From positions 1-64,000 of the forward strand of contig JAAVWC010000005.1 of the NCBI GenBank assembly GCA_023910675.1: 64,000 nucleotides of DNA. The letters run 5' to 3'. This document shows, piece after piece, positions 35,732 through 45,362 of the stretch (positions within the stretch are counted from its first letter, which is position 1; every line of letters begins with the position of its first letter). The notes beneath the pieces were generated by a model that did not search any database, was not told where the DNA came from, and was given only the letters and a program-made list of their open reading frames with translations. Made by a program: the position numbers and the translations under genes. Source of the stretch: Gemmatimonas sp. (GTDB taxonomy: Bacteria; Gemmatimonadota; Gemmatimonadetes; Gemmatimonadales; Gemmatimonadaceae).

Positions 35732-37045
35732 ATGAGCCATCCGGCCACAGGCGTTCTACCTAACCCGTGGAATATTTTTAACTTACAGATCTCCCCCTTC
35801 TGGCAGGACGCCCTGGGGGCCGGCGATCGCATGCACCCGCTGAGTCTGTTTGTGGGTCGTGATGACGAGCTACAGCGGCTCGTCGACGGACTCTTCGGTG
35901 CTGGGGCGGGCACCTCGCGACGAGCCATTGCAGGCCGTCCGGGCATTGGAAAAACCACGCTCATCAAACGGTTCAAGGCTCAGGCGCTGGCGGCTGGGTA
36001 TCTCGCGGTGGACCAATCGGTCCCGATCTGCGGCGATGACACCAACGATTCCGTCTTCGGGCGCGTCCTCGGCTCGGTATACGACACGGTCCTGTCCAAC
36101 AGACCGGGTACGATCGACCACCCGGCCATGCAGGCCGCTCAGGTGCTGGTCCGCACGACACGCGAGCGCGTGCGTGGCGGAGGGCTCTCCATGGCGGGCT
36201 TTGGTGCCAGTGTGAGCCAGGGGGTGGCCAACACGGTGCCGAGTGACGTGCTGATTGACGGTCCGCGCGTGCTGCGTGACCTGATGACCCTGGTGCAGGG
36301 AAGTGACGCCAAGGGGTTGCTACTGCACATCAACAATCTCGAGAATCTCACTGAGGCGGCGGCAGAGCTCGCGGGACGCATCCTCCGAGATCTGCGAGAC
36401 CCCATGCTGATGCATAACGGCCTGCACGTCATCATCGCGGGAACGCAGGACGCCATCCAGGCCGCCGTCATGAGCCACCCGCAAATTCGTTCGGTGGTGA
36501 GCGTGCTTCAGCTGGAACCGCTGCCGCTGAGCGACGTGCACTTGCTGTTGGACGAGCGATACGCGTATCTGCGTCTCGATCCAACCAAACCGGTCATCGC
36601 GCCGGTAACGCCAGACGCGACCGCCACGCTGTATGAGCACTATCGTGGCGATCTGCGCGGACTGCTGGAGGCGCTCGATCACGGGGTGACGCCGAACATT
36701 GGCTTGACGCGCGTGACCAGCACGCCACCCGGCGCCACCGCCGGGAGCATTCGGCCACTCACGTTCGAACAGCTGCAGCCCACGTTGCGGCGCTACTACG
36801 ACGAACAGCTCGGGGCCCTCGACGAAGAACACCACGTCAAACGACTGGTGGCGTGGGGCACAACGGACCCGCACACCCCGCAGACACAGCAATCACTCTC
36901 TGCGTTGTGGGAGGTCAAGCAGTCGACCGTGTCACTGACCATCGGCTATCTCATCCACCACGGATACGTCATGCCGTTGCCTCGAGCCGGACGCTCGGCG
37001 ATGCAATACCTTCTGACCGGCCGGAGCCGCTTGATCTTCAGCTAA
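35732..37045 (+). CDS. AAA-type ATPase with C-terminal winged-helix-like region
   Basis: The protein (437 residues) starts with a short leader and then SLFVGRDDELQRLVDGLFG, Walker A AIAGRPGIGKTTLIKRF (about residue 70) and Walker B-like GLLLHINNLENL (about 195), followed by sensor GLHVIIAGTQ. The C-terminus LSALWEVKQSTVSLTIGYLIHHGYV resembles a winged helix. This is a MNS/STAND-like ATPase of unknown role. It has two palindromes upstream. Confidence 0.75.
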   Translation: MSHPATGVLPNPWNIFNLQISPFWQDALGAGDRMHPLSLFVGRDDELQRLVDGLFGAGAGTSRRAIAGRPGIGKTTLIKRFKAQALAAGYLAVDQSVPICGDDTNDSVFGRVLGSVYDTVLSNRPGTIDHPAMQAAQVLVRTTRERVRGGGLSMAGFGASVSQGVANTVPSDVLIDGPRVLRDLMTLVQGSDAKGLLLHINNLENLTEAAAELAGRILRDLRDPMLMHNGLHVIIAGTQDAIQAAVMSHPQIRSVVSVLQLEPLPLSDVHLLLDERYAYLRLDPTKPVIAPVTPDATATLYEHYRGDLRGLLEALDHGVTPNIGLTRVTSTPPGATAGSIRPLTFEQLQPTLRRYYDEQLGALDEEHHVKRLVAWGTTDPHTPQTQQSLSALWEVKQSTVSLTIGYLIHHGYVMPLPRAGRSAMQYLLTGRSRLIFS

Positions 37046-37086
37046 GGGCTGAGTTGTCAAGAATTCCTATGGGAGGAGCGGCTAAA

Positions 37087-37102
37087 CGACTCTGACCCCT
37101 TT
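37087..37102. repeat. REP-like half palindrome (single copy)
   Basis: One arm, CGACTCTGACCCCTTT, matches the right arm of the repeat family; the partner arm is absent within 60 bp. It lies between the converging AAA ATPase gene and the SWIM/SNF2 gene. Confidence 0.7.
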
Positions 37103-37109
37103 GGGCAGG

Positions 37110-40100
37110 CTACCCAAGCAACAGCTCCAGCTCCGCCGCACCAATCGACGACAGGCCACCTCGGTCCGCCGAGAGAATGGCGTCGGCCAAGGCCCGCTTG
37201 TTCTCTTGCAACGTGAGAATCTTTTCCTCGATGGTGTCGCGTGCGACGAGCCGTGTGGCCACGACGGTGCGCGCACGGCCAATGCGATGGGCCCGGTCGA
37301 TGGCCTGGGCTTCGACGGCGGGGTTCCACCACGGATCGAGCAGATAGACGTAGTCGGCCGCCGTCAGGTTGAGCCCGTGGCCGCCGGCTTTGAGACTGAT
37401 GAGAAACACCGGACACGCGGCGTCGGATTGAAAGCGCTCCACGCGTGCCTGCCGATCCTTGGTGCTTCCATCGAGATACTCATACGGCAATCCCTCGGCC
37501 TCGAGCGCAGCCCGCACCAACGCGAGAAAGCTCGTGAATTGCGAAAAGACCAGCGCCTTGTTTCCCTCCTTCGCAATGTCGAGCAACGCCGGAATGAGCG
37601 CTTCAAGTTTGGCGCTCGGCAATGCCCGCTTTCGCGGGTCGGCCAGCACCGGGTGGCAGGCTGCCTGACGGAGGCGCAACAGGCCCTCGAGAATGTGCAG
37701 CTTGGATTTGCCGATGCCTTTTTGCTCCACCTGCGACAGCACGCTCGATCGCACGGCCTTGCGCACCTGCTCGTAGAAGGCGCGCTGCTTGGGCTCCAGC
37801 TCCACGCTCAGCGTCCGTTCTGTGCGCGCCGGCAACTCCGTCGCCACGGCCGCTTTCGTTCGGCGCAAAATGACCGGCCGCAGTGCGCGCGACAACACAT
37901 CGTCCACGCCTTGCGCCGCCGTGCCATTTCGCAACGCGGTCGTGAAGCGCGACGAGGCCCCCAACATGCCGGGATTGAGGAAGTCGAGCAGGCTCCACAG
38001 CTCTTCCACCCGATTCTCGACGGGGGTGCCGCTCATGGCGAGCCGGTGCGACGCGCGGAGCACGCGACAGGCCTTGGCGGTAGCGGTGCCACGATTCTTG
38101 ATGGCCTGCGCTTCGTCGAGGATGACGTAATCGAAGTGCTGCTCGGCCAACTGCTGGGCGTCGCGGCGCAGCGTGCCATACGTTACGAGTGCGACATCGA
38201 TGTCGGCGGTGTCGAAACTCGCCGACTGTCGCGCGGCGGTGCTCCAGTCGACCACACGCAATGCCGGCGCAAAGCGCGCGGCTTCGTTGAGCCAGTTGAA
38301 CACCAACGAACGCGGCACCACGACCAGCGATGGACCGTGTCCCTCTACACGCCGTGTTTCGAGCAGCGCCAGTACCTGAATGGTTTTACCAAGTCCCATG
38401 TCGTCGGCCAGGCATCCGCCAAACCCGAAGGTGCGCAGGAAGTGCATCCACCCCAGTCCCTCGCGCTGATAGCTGCGCAAGGCGCCGGTGAATGACGCGG
38501 GTGGGTCGGCCGGCGCGACCTGGGTAAAGCCGCGCAACGCCTCGCGCTGTCTGGCGAACGTGGCGTCGACGTCGACGTCCGGTAGTGTGGACACCAACGC
38601 ATCGAGCAGCGCCAGCTGCGACGATCTGAAGCGCGTCCCGGTTTGCGCGCGCTCACCACTCGACAGCAGCGGCCCCAGCTGATTGAGCCAGTCGTGTGGC
38701 AGCAGACCGTACCCGCCTCCCGGCAACACCAGCAGCTCGTCGCCGCGTCGTTGGGCGTCGAGAATGTCCGTGAGCGGCACCTCGACCTCGCCGTAGGAGA
38801 CCGCGCCATCGAGATCGAACCAGTCCACCCCGGAGCTCACGCGCGCGCGTACCGTTCCCGGCTGGCGGAACGCGTGTCCGTCGGCCTCGACCCACCATCC
38901 TTCGGCGGTGATCAGCTGGGCGATACGCCGCAACGAGGCGCGCGGCACCACGTATGGCGTCTTCCCGTGAGCAACGTCATGTGATCGCGATACCCCCAGC
39001 TGCATGGCGCGAGCAACGGCGGCGAGTTCATACGCCGTCGCCCGGTGGTGCACCGTTCGTGTTGTCGCATCGAACTTGGTCGCCCCCGGCTCGTGTGCCC
39101 GCACTTCCGCGTCTCCATAGCGAAAGCCGATCTCCACGCCAAGCATGGGTGCGCCGTAGCGGCGCCATGGCATGGGGTCCGCCACGAAGCGCACACCAGC
39201 CAGCGGCAACGCCGCGGATGTTGTGTACGACAGCTCCGGTGGAAGCTCCAGCGTCGGCACGCGAGGCAACGCCAGCAGACGCTCCAGCGCCGGAGCCGGA
39301 TTGTCACCAACGGGGAGTTCGCCGTGCTCCCAGAGTGCGCGGATTAACGGCCATTGCTGCTCGAACGACACGAGGGCGAGGGTGTTGCCCAGCACACACA
39401 CGCCCGACGGATGGATCCAGCGCACGGTGCCCAGCGGCCATTGCTCGTCCCCGCGGACGAGTTTTCCGGTCAGCACCCACTCGGCACCACGTCTCTGCAT
39501 CATCGCCGCGAAGTGCCACGAGGGTGCGCGTTCGCCGTTCTCGTCCGTATCCCAGTACACGGTCTGCAGCGTGAGCGGAGCACTCGTCACCTTGAGGCTG
39601 GCGCGTCCCGTCGCACAGATGGCCGACAGCACATGTGACATGGCGTGTGGCGCAACGGGGAACGACGACCGCGCGTTGCCGTACTCGGGCAGCGGCGCGA
39701 CGCCCAGCAGCAGCCGAGCGATGTCGCGGTCGTGTGCGTCGGGTGCTGTCATCCAGACGGCGGTGGAATAGGCGAGTCGCTTGGGGGTGAGCCACTCGCC
39801 GTGCTTTCCTTGCCGATCGGTCATGATATCGAGTACCAGATGCCGCGACTCGTGCGCGGGGCGCATCGCGTCGATCACGTACAGTATGCGTCGATCGGCT
39901 GGCCATTGATCACGCGGCGTACGCGCCGACAGCTCCGCCGCCTCGAGCTGCTGGGCGCTGCGCATCTGCCATTCGGCATTCGTGAGGGCCGCCTGCCACG
40001 CGGGGATCGTCGCTACCGTTTGCGGCGCGACCGTGTGCAACTCCTCGTCGTCAAACGCGTCGAAGAACTCGTCGTCCGGGTCTGTCGTGTCATCAAACAC

Positions 40101-40418
40101 CGGTACGAGATGCACCGCAGTGGCGCGCTCGAGGGCGATGCGAAGCGGTGGGGACGGGTTCTCCGCTTGCAGCGTGCGCAGCGTTGCCCAGATGTGCTTG
40201 CAGGCATAGCCATCGTCGGCGTGCGGGCAGGTGCATCCGCAGGACACGGACTTCTTCAACACCGCGATCTCGACCGTGTACTCCGCGCTGCCCTGTACTG
40301 TGGCGATGGCGGCCACGTCCGACGCGCGCTGGATGTTCACCGTCGAGCTGCGGGCGATGGCGTCGCCGCGCTGTCGCACCTGGGTGGAGAAGAAGCGGCT
40401 CAGGGAAGGAAACGTCAT
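37110..40418 (-). CDS. SNF2-family helicase with N-terminal SWIM zinc finger
   Basis: The N-terminus (about residues 50-90) has the SWIM finger CGCTCPHADDGYACKH. A long middle region follows, then the SNF2 core: ADDMGLGKTIQVLALL, VVVPRSLVFNW, DEAQAIKNRGTATAK, SGTPVENRVEELWSLLDF and the C-lobe SQFTSFLALV, LISLKAGGHGLNLTAADYV, IDRAHRIGRARTV. Length is about 1100 residues. The motifs for ATP use are intact. Probable role in chromatin-like DNA remodelling or repair; it resembles HepA-type proteins. ATG at 40418 is used because upstream codons are weakly conserved. Confidence 0.92.
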   Translation of the reverse strand: MTFPSLSRFFSTQVRQRGDAIARSSTVNIQRASDVAAIATVQGSAEYTVEIAVLKKSVSCGCTCPHADDGYACKHIWATLRTLQAENPSPPLRIALERATAVHLVPVFDDTTDPDDEFFDAFDDEELHTVAPQTVATIPAWQAALTNAEWQMRSAQQLEAAELSARTPRDQWPADRRILYVIDAMRPAHESRHLVLDIMTDRQGKHGEWLTPKRLAYSTAVWMTAPDAHDRDIARLLLGVAPLPEYGNARSSFPVAPHAMSHVLSAICATGRASLKVTSAPLTLQTVYWDTDENGERAPSWHFAAMMQRRGAEWVLTGKLVRGDEQWPLGTVRWIHPSGVCVLGNTLALVSFEQQWPLIRALWEHGELPVGDNPAPALERLLALPRVPTLELPPELSYTTSAALPLAGVRFVADPMPWRRYGAPMLGVEIGFRYGDAEVRAHEPGATKFDATTRTVHHRATAYELAAVARAMQLGVSRSHDVAHGKTPYVVPRASLRRIAQLITAEGWWVEADGHAFRQPGTVRARVSSGVDWFDLDGAVSYGEVEVPLTDILDAQRRGDELLVLPGGGYGLLPHDWLNQLGPLLSSGERAQTGTRFRSSQLALLDALVSTLPDVDVDATFARQREALRGFTQVAPADPPASFTGALRSYQREGLGWMHFLRTFGFGGCLADDMGLGKTIQVLALLETRRVEGHGPSLVVVPRSLVFNWLNEAARFAPALRVVDWSTAARQSASFDTADIDVALVTYGTLRRDAQQLAEQHFDYVILDEAQAIKNRGTATAKACRVLRASHRLAMSGTPVENRVEELWSLLDFLNPGMLGASSRFTTALRNGTAAQGVDDVLSRALRPVILRRTKAAVATELPARTERTLSVELEPKQRAFYEQVRKAVRSSVLSQVEQKGIGKSKLHILEGLLRLRQAACHPVLADPRKRALPSAKLEALIPALLDIAKEGNKALVFSQFTSFLALVRAALEAEGLPYEYLDGSTKDRQARVERFQSDAACPVFLISLKAGGHGLNLTAADYVYLLDPWWNPAVEAQAIDRAHRIGRARTVVATRLVARDTIEEKILTLQENKRALADAILSADRGGLSSIGAAELELLLG

Positions 40419-40511
40419 ACTGGTAAGATACGGTTGCAATCTGCGCGCGGTAGCAACGGGAGATAGAGATTGCGGTCGAGCATCCAGGCGAACATCGGGA
40501 ACGCCGATGCC

Positions 40512-41003
40512 CTAATCACGACGGCGAAACTCTGCCCGGCGCACGCTCGCGGCGGTCTGCCGCGTCCGCGCCGCGAGCCGTTCAGCGCCCACGCTGTCCT
40601 CGGCCGAGATGAGCGTCACACCCTCCTTCGCATAAATCACCACGAGCGGCTCTCGCAGGGCGTCTACAAAAAGCATCGCCTCTCCGTAAGGCTCCATCTC
40701 GAAACGCCCCACGTACGTGTTGCCGCTCTGCAACCCGTTCCGTCGCCCGTGCAGCCCGTTGAGCCCATGCCGGAGCGCGACGGAATCGATGCTCGCGTAC
40801 GGTATCTGTTGGTGGTAGCCCCGCGCACTGACGCTCAGCCGTTCGGCTTCCTCGGCAATCGTGGGCTTGGTTCCACGACCAACAATCGCCATGAAGGCCA
40901 TTACGCCCACGATGGTGAGCAGGAGAAACCCCGCAACCTGCTGATCTGCGCGACCGACACGTGCCGTCCGTGTTGCGCGCGCCTTCCGCATGTCCACACC
41001 CAT
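40512..41003 (-). CDS. PH-domain-like membrane-anchored protein
   Basis: The 163-residue sequence has one transmembrane helix (FLLLTIVGVMAFMAIVG) and a C-terminal domain with YASIDSVAL, LHGRRNGLQSG, GRFEMEPYGEAMLFVD and the VVIYAKEGVTLISAED segment, the spacing seen in bacterial PH domains (bPH family). Function unknown. Confidence 0.6.
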   Translation of the reverse strand: MGVDMRKARATRTARVGRADQQVAGFLLLTIVGVMAFMAIVGRGTKPTIAEEAERLSVSARGYHQQIPYASIDSVALRHGLNGLHGRRNGLQSGNTYVGRFEMEPYGEAMLFVDALREPLVVIYAKEGVTLISAEDSVGAERLAARTRQTAASVRRAEFRRRD

Positions 41004-41138
41004 GATTTCCTCCGGGCAATGTCGAACGCCTTAACAGTATAGCGCTGGCGGTCTGCGGCAGCGCGATTAGGACCAACTAGTCATAGTCGCCGACCAGGGT
41101 GTTGTCTCGTTGATCGTGCCCGGATTCGCCGGCACGGC

Positions 41139-43704
41139 ATGACCATCCCCCTGATGACCACTATGCTCCACGCATTGAAGCACGTGTCGCGTCGCGCGGC
41201 TGCGGCGCTTTCCTTCGCCGCGCTGACCACCACCATGGTGGCCTGCGGCGACGATGACAACACGCCCGTGGCCCCGGCTACCCAGACGATCGTGCAGACC
41301 GCCGCGGGTACGCCGCAGCTCTCCACCCTCGTGTCGGCGCTTCAGGCCGCCGAACTCACCACCACGCTCAGTGGCGCCGGGCCGTACACCGTGTTCGCCC
41401 CGGTCAACCCGGCCTTCAGCGCGCTGCCGGCCGACGTGCTCACCCGTCTGCTGGAAACGGGGAACCGCGCCATCCTCACCAAGGTGCTCACGTTCCACGT
41501 GGTACCCGGCCGCATCACGGCCAGTCAGCTGCAGAACGGGCAGACACTCACCACCGTCGAAGGCACCACGCTTCCCGTGACCGTCGCCAACGGCGTCGTC
41601 ACGGTCGGCGGCGCGCGGGTCACCACCGCCGACATCAACGCCTCCAACGGCGTGGTGCACCTGATCGACGGGGTCATGCTCGGCAGTCTCGACATCGTGG
41701 ACAACGCCATCATCCGCGGCTTCAGCTCGCTGGTGAGTGCGGTGACCACGGCGAACCTCACCAGCGCGTTGCGTGGCGGGAATCTCACCGTGTTCGCCCC
41801 CACCAACGCGGCCTTCGCGGCCATTCCCGGCGGGGCGCCGACGACGGCCGCCGCGCTGGCCCCGGTGCTGCAGCTGCACGTGGTGGGCTCACGCGCCCTC
41901 TCCTCGCAGCTCACCAACGGCCAGCAGCTGCCCACGCTGCTCACGGGCGCGAACCTCACGGTCGCACTCGCCGCCGGTCGCGTGAACATCACCGGGCCGC
42001 GCAACACCGTGCAGGTCGTCACCGCCGACATCGTCGCGAAGAACGGCGTCATCCATGTCGTCGACAACGTGCTGCTCCCCGCCGCGCCGCCGCAGACGAT
42101 CACGCAGACCGCCGTGGCCACGGCACAGCTCTCCACGCTGGTCACCGCGCTGCAGGCTGCTGAACTCACCGGCACGCTCAGTGGCGCGGGCCCGTTCACC
42201 GTGTTCGCGCCCTGTGAACGATGCCTTTGCCGCGCTTCCCGCCGGCGTCGTGTCGCGTCTCCTCGAAACGGGCAATCGCGCCATTCTGAGCAAGCTGCTC
42301 ACCTTCCACGTGGTGCCAGGGCGGATCACGGCCAGTCAGCTGCAGAACGGCCAGACGCTCACCACCGTCGAAGGCACCACGCTCCCCGTGACCGTCGCCA
42401 ACGGCGTCGTCACGGTCGGTGGTGCACGCGTCACCACCGCCGACATCAACGCGTCAAACGGTGTGGTGCACCTCATTGACGGCGTGCTGTTGGGCAGCCT
42501 CGATATCGTGGACAACGCCATCATCCGCGGCTTCAGCTCGCTGGTGAGCGCGGTAACGGCCGCGAACCTCGGCACCGCGCTGCGCGGTGGCAACCTCACC
42601 GTGTTCGCCCCCACCAACGCGGCGTTCGCGGCCATTCCCGGTGGCGCGCCGAGCGACGTGGCGGCACTCACGCGCGTGCTGCAGCTTCATGTGGTAGGCG
42701 CGCGCGCTCTCTCCACGCAGCTCTCCAACGGCCAGCAGCTCACGTCGCTGTTGCCGGGCGGAACGCTCACGGTGTCGCTCGCCAACGGCGGAGTGCGCAT
42801 TGCCGGACCGCTCAACTCGGCGTCGGTCGTCACCGCCGATATCGTGGCCAAGAACGGTGTCATTCACGTGATCGACAACGTGCTGTTGCCGGCGCCGGCG
42901 CTCGGCACCATCACGCAGACCGCCGTCGCCACGGCACAGCTGTCCACGCTCGTCGCCGCACTGCAGGCCGCCGAGCTCACCGGCACGCTGAGTGGGACGG
43001 GCCCGTTCACGGTGTTTGCGCCGGTGAATGCGGCGTTCGCCGACTTGCCGGCCGGTGTGCTGCAGCGCCTGTTGGAGACGGGCAATCGAGCCATCCTGAG
43101 CAAGTTGCTCACCTTCCATGTGGTACCGGGCCGTATCACGGCGAGCCAGCTCCGCAACGGGCAGACGTTGACCACGGTGGAAGGCACGACGCTGCCCGTG
43201 GTCGTCGCGAGCGGGTTCGTCTTTGTGGGCGGCGCGCGTGTGACCACTGCCGACATCGAAGCCTCGAACGGCGTGGTGCACCTGATCGACGGCGTGCTGC
43301 TTGGCAGCCTCGATATCGTTGACAACGCGATCATCCGCGGCCTGACCTCACTGGTCGGCGCCGTCACGGCGGCGAACCTCACTACCGCGTTGCGAGGTGA
43401 GAACCTCACCGTGTTCGCCCCCACCAATGCGGCGTTCGCGGCCATCCCCGGTGGCGCGCCGACGAATCCGGCGACGCTCGCGAGCGTGCTGCAGCTGCAC
43501 GTGGTGGGCTCGCGGCTCACCGCAGCAGAACTGAGCAGCGGCCGTCGACTGAATACGCTGCTGCCGAACACCGGCCTCACGGTGGAACTCTTTGCCCGCA
43601 CCGTGCGGCTCAACGGACCGCGCAACTTCGCGACCGTCGTGGCCGCCGACATCGTAGCCAAGAACGGCATCATTCATCTGATCGATACCGTGCTCCTGCC
43701 CTGA
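41139..43704 (+). pseudogene. Fasciclin lipoprotein with six FAS1 domains, one-base frameshift
   Basis: The signal ends TTTMVACGDDD, a lipobox. Six FAS1 domains follow as three tandem pairs (about 41281-42075, 42100-42890 and 42905-43700). Each starts LSTLV-ALQAAELT-TLSG and carries TVFAPVN and LTFHVVPG; the second of each pair starts SLDIVDNAIIRG. The frame changes at 42213, where an extra T occurs in GCGCCCTGTGAAC; the other repeats read GCGCC-GTGAA. Removing one base restores a single 855-residue protein. It is probably a cell-surface adhesin. Confidence 0.88.
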
Positions 43705-43722
43705 GCCACCTCGCGTGACGAG

Positions 43723-43762
43723 CGACACGGCCACCCGGCATGTCTGCCGAGTGGCCGTGTCG
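43723..43762 (+). terminator. Hairpin terminator after the fasciclin gene
   Basis: CGACACGGCCAC and GTGGCCGTGTCG arms (12 bp, perfect) flank 16 bases, 19 bp after the stop at 43704. No T run follows, as is common in high-GC genomes. Confidence 0.65.
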
Positions 43763-44260
43763 TATCTGCGCTGCCAGACGATCGTCGTGCTCGGCAACGT
43801 AGGCGTATGTCGGGATACGAAGCTCAGTTCAGATGGACGCGCGCCACCGCCGGCGTCACAGGCGCGAAGTCGGCGCCGTTGATGTTGGCGAACAGAATGT
43901 CCCCATCGAAAGCGCCGCCGAAGAGGTTTATCTCGAAATTGTAGTTGTGCGCGAATCTGAACGTGCGCTTTCCGCCGGTCGCCGTATACACGTCCGTCCG
44001 CAAGAGCGCACTGACACTGTTGCGTCCGTTCACCGTTCACCCTGTGCCAGCCGTGTATTGCGCTGGATGTGCCGCCAAGGCCGGCGCATGCCGCATCCGC
44101 CTGGTTACCGCATCAGTCTGCTGCACGCTGATACGGCAACTACATGGGTCCGGTCGGATATCTCGTCGACGCCAGCGGCCGGGCAGTGGCTGTCCTGCGT
44201 CACGTATGCACTTGGCGACACCGCGACTCGCCACGCCAAGACACGCGCCCGCACAATCGC

Positions 44261-44306
44261 CCACACACTCTCCCACACACTCTCCCACACACTCTCCCAC
44301 ACACTC
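44261..44306. repeat. 12-bp tandem repeat (CCACACACTCTC)
   Basis: Nearly four copies of CCACACACTCTC run head to tail, the last ending CCACACACTCGC. No gene is affected. Confidence 0.85.
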
Positions 44307-44702
44307 GCGGACTTCATACACGGCTACGCGCTCGCGCCGCCACCGCGCGACGATACCGCGTTCCGTCGTTCCGTCGTTCGGTCGTGCTGATCGTGTCGGG
44401 AGCGTTGGCGACGCGCTAACGGGTGTGTCTCAGCGCGTCACCATGACGGGCCCGTGCCCGGTCGCGACCGTCGTGTGCTCGTACTGGCCGCACAGCCCCG
44501 CCGGACTTGCGACCAGCGACCAGCCGCCGTCGCCGTCGTCGTGTATAGCGTCGGCGATCTCAATCCGTGGTTCTAGCGGTGGCGCGGTAACTCCTTGAGA
44601 GAACGCACGACGACTCGCTCGGAACCGGCACGTTCGCGGGGAGTGTGTCGTCTAGCGGGGGTGTATTCCGGTGAATGCACTGCTGCAACTCACGCGGTGC
44701 CC

Positions 44703-45155
44703 TTAGTCGGCGGGCAGCGGAGTGGCGCGGGCGCTGGCGTAAATGAGCGAGCTGCCCGGCTCAGGAAAGGCTGTCCACTCCATCCGCACCCACGTTCCAT
44801 CTTTTGCCCGATAGCGATTCGTGAACGACAGCGTGGGCTGCCCACTGGCGAGGTTGTGAGTCTCTGCGACGGTTACGTCACGATCTTCGATGTGCGTCAG
44901 CTCCACGAACGGACGGGCGAGCAACTCATCGGCGGTGTACCCCAACACACGCTCGAAGGCAGGATTCACCGCCTTGAAGTAGCCGTCGGTTCCGGCAATG
45001 CACAGCAAATCCACCGAATAGTTGAACAGGCGATACACGTCGATCGCACTGTCCTGTGTGGCTTTGGCCACCCACGCCCCACAGTGGTGGCAATAGCTGG
45101 CGCCCTCGACGAGCACCGTTGCACAGTGGGTACAGACGTTCACGACTTGAGTCAT
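44703..45155 (-). CDS. Zinc-ribbon PAS-domain protein
   Basis: An N-terminal zinc ribbon of CxxC type (VCTHCATVLVEGASYCHHCG, about residues 7-26) is followed by a PAS fold, with LFNYSVDLLCIAGTDGYF, NPAFERVLGYTADELLARP and the C-terminal TNRYRAKDGTWVRMEWTAF. No output domain follows in this 150-residue product, so it may be a stand-alone sensor. It is divergent to the M28 peptidase gene. Confidence 0.82.
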   Translation of the reverse strand: MTQVVNVCTHCATVLVEGASYCHHCGAWVAKATQDSAIDVYRLFNYSVDLLCIAGTDGYFKAVNPAFERVLGYTADELLARPFVELTHIEDRDVTVAETHNLASGQPTLSFTNRYRAKDGTWVRMEWTAFPEPGSSLIYASARATPLPAD

Positions 45156-45362
45156 GGTATACCGCTCCGCGAACTCCGGGAAAACTCAGGGGCGTGCTCG
45201 GTCCACCTTCCCCAATACACGGCGCGAACGCGGCGGCGGCAAGCGTGAGACGAAGCAAATGAAGATTCTCGTATCCATGGCCTCGCCACGCCTATGCGTT
45301 GCGCACGTCTTAGACCACCGACAGCTGTTCCAACCTCATCGGCGGGACGGTACTTTGCGCAT

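Larger units (their letters stand above)
43705..44702. other. Long intergenic region with terminator, short repeat and doubtful frames
   Basis: About 1 kb holds no well-supported gene. A minus-strand frame at 43824-44033 (69 codons, beginning MNGRNSVSALL) has no motif and overlaps low-complexity DNA; a real small gene cannot be excluded. It also contains the hairpin at 43723-43762 and the tandem repeat at 44261-44306. Confidence 0.4.

Noticed and set aside
37101-38495. A plus-strand reading frame of 464 codons
   Set aside because: Antisense to the SNF2 helicase core; no motif, composition rich in Arg, Gly and His.
42055-43704. A separate second fasciclin gene starting at 42055
   Set aside because: Its start codons lie inside the preceding FAS1 domain in a wrong frame; one base change joins it to the first part.
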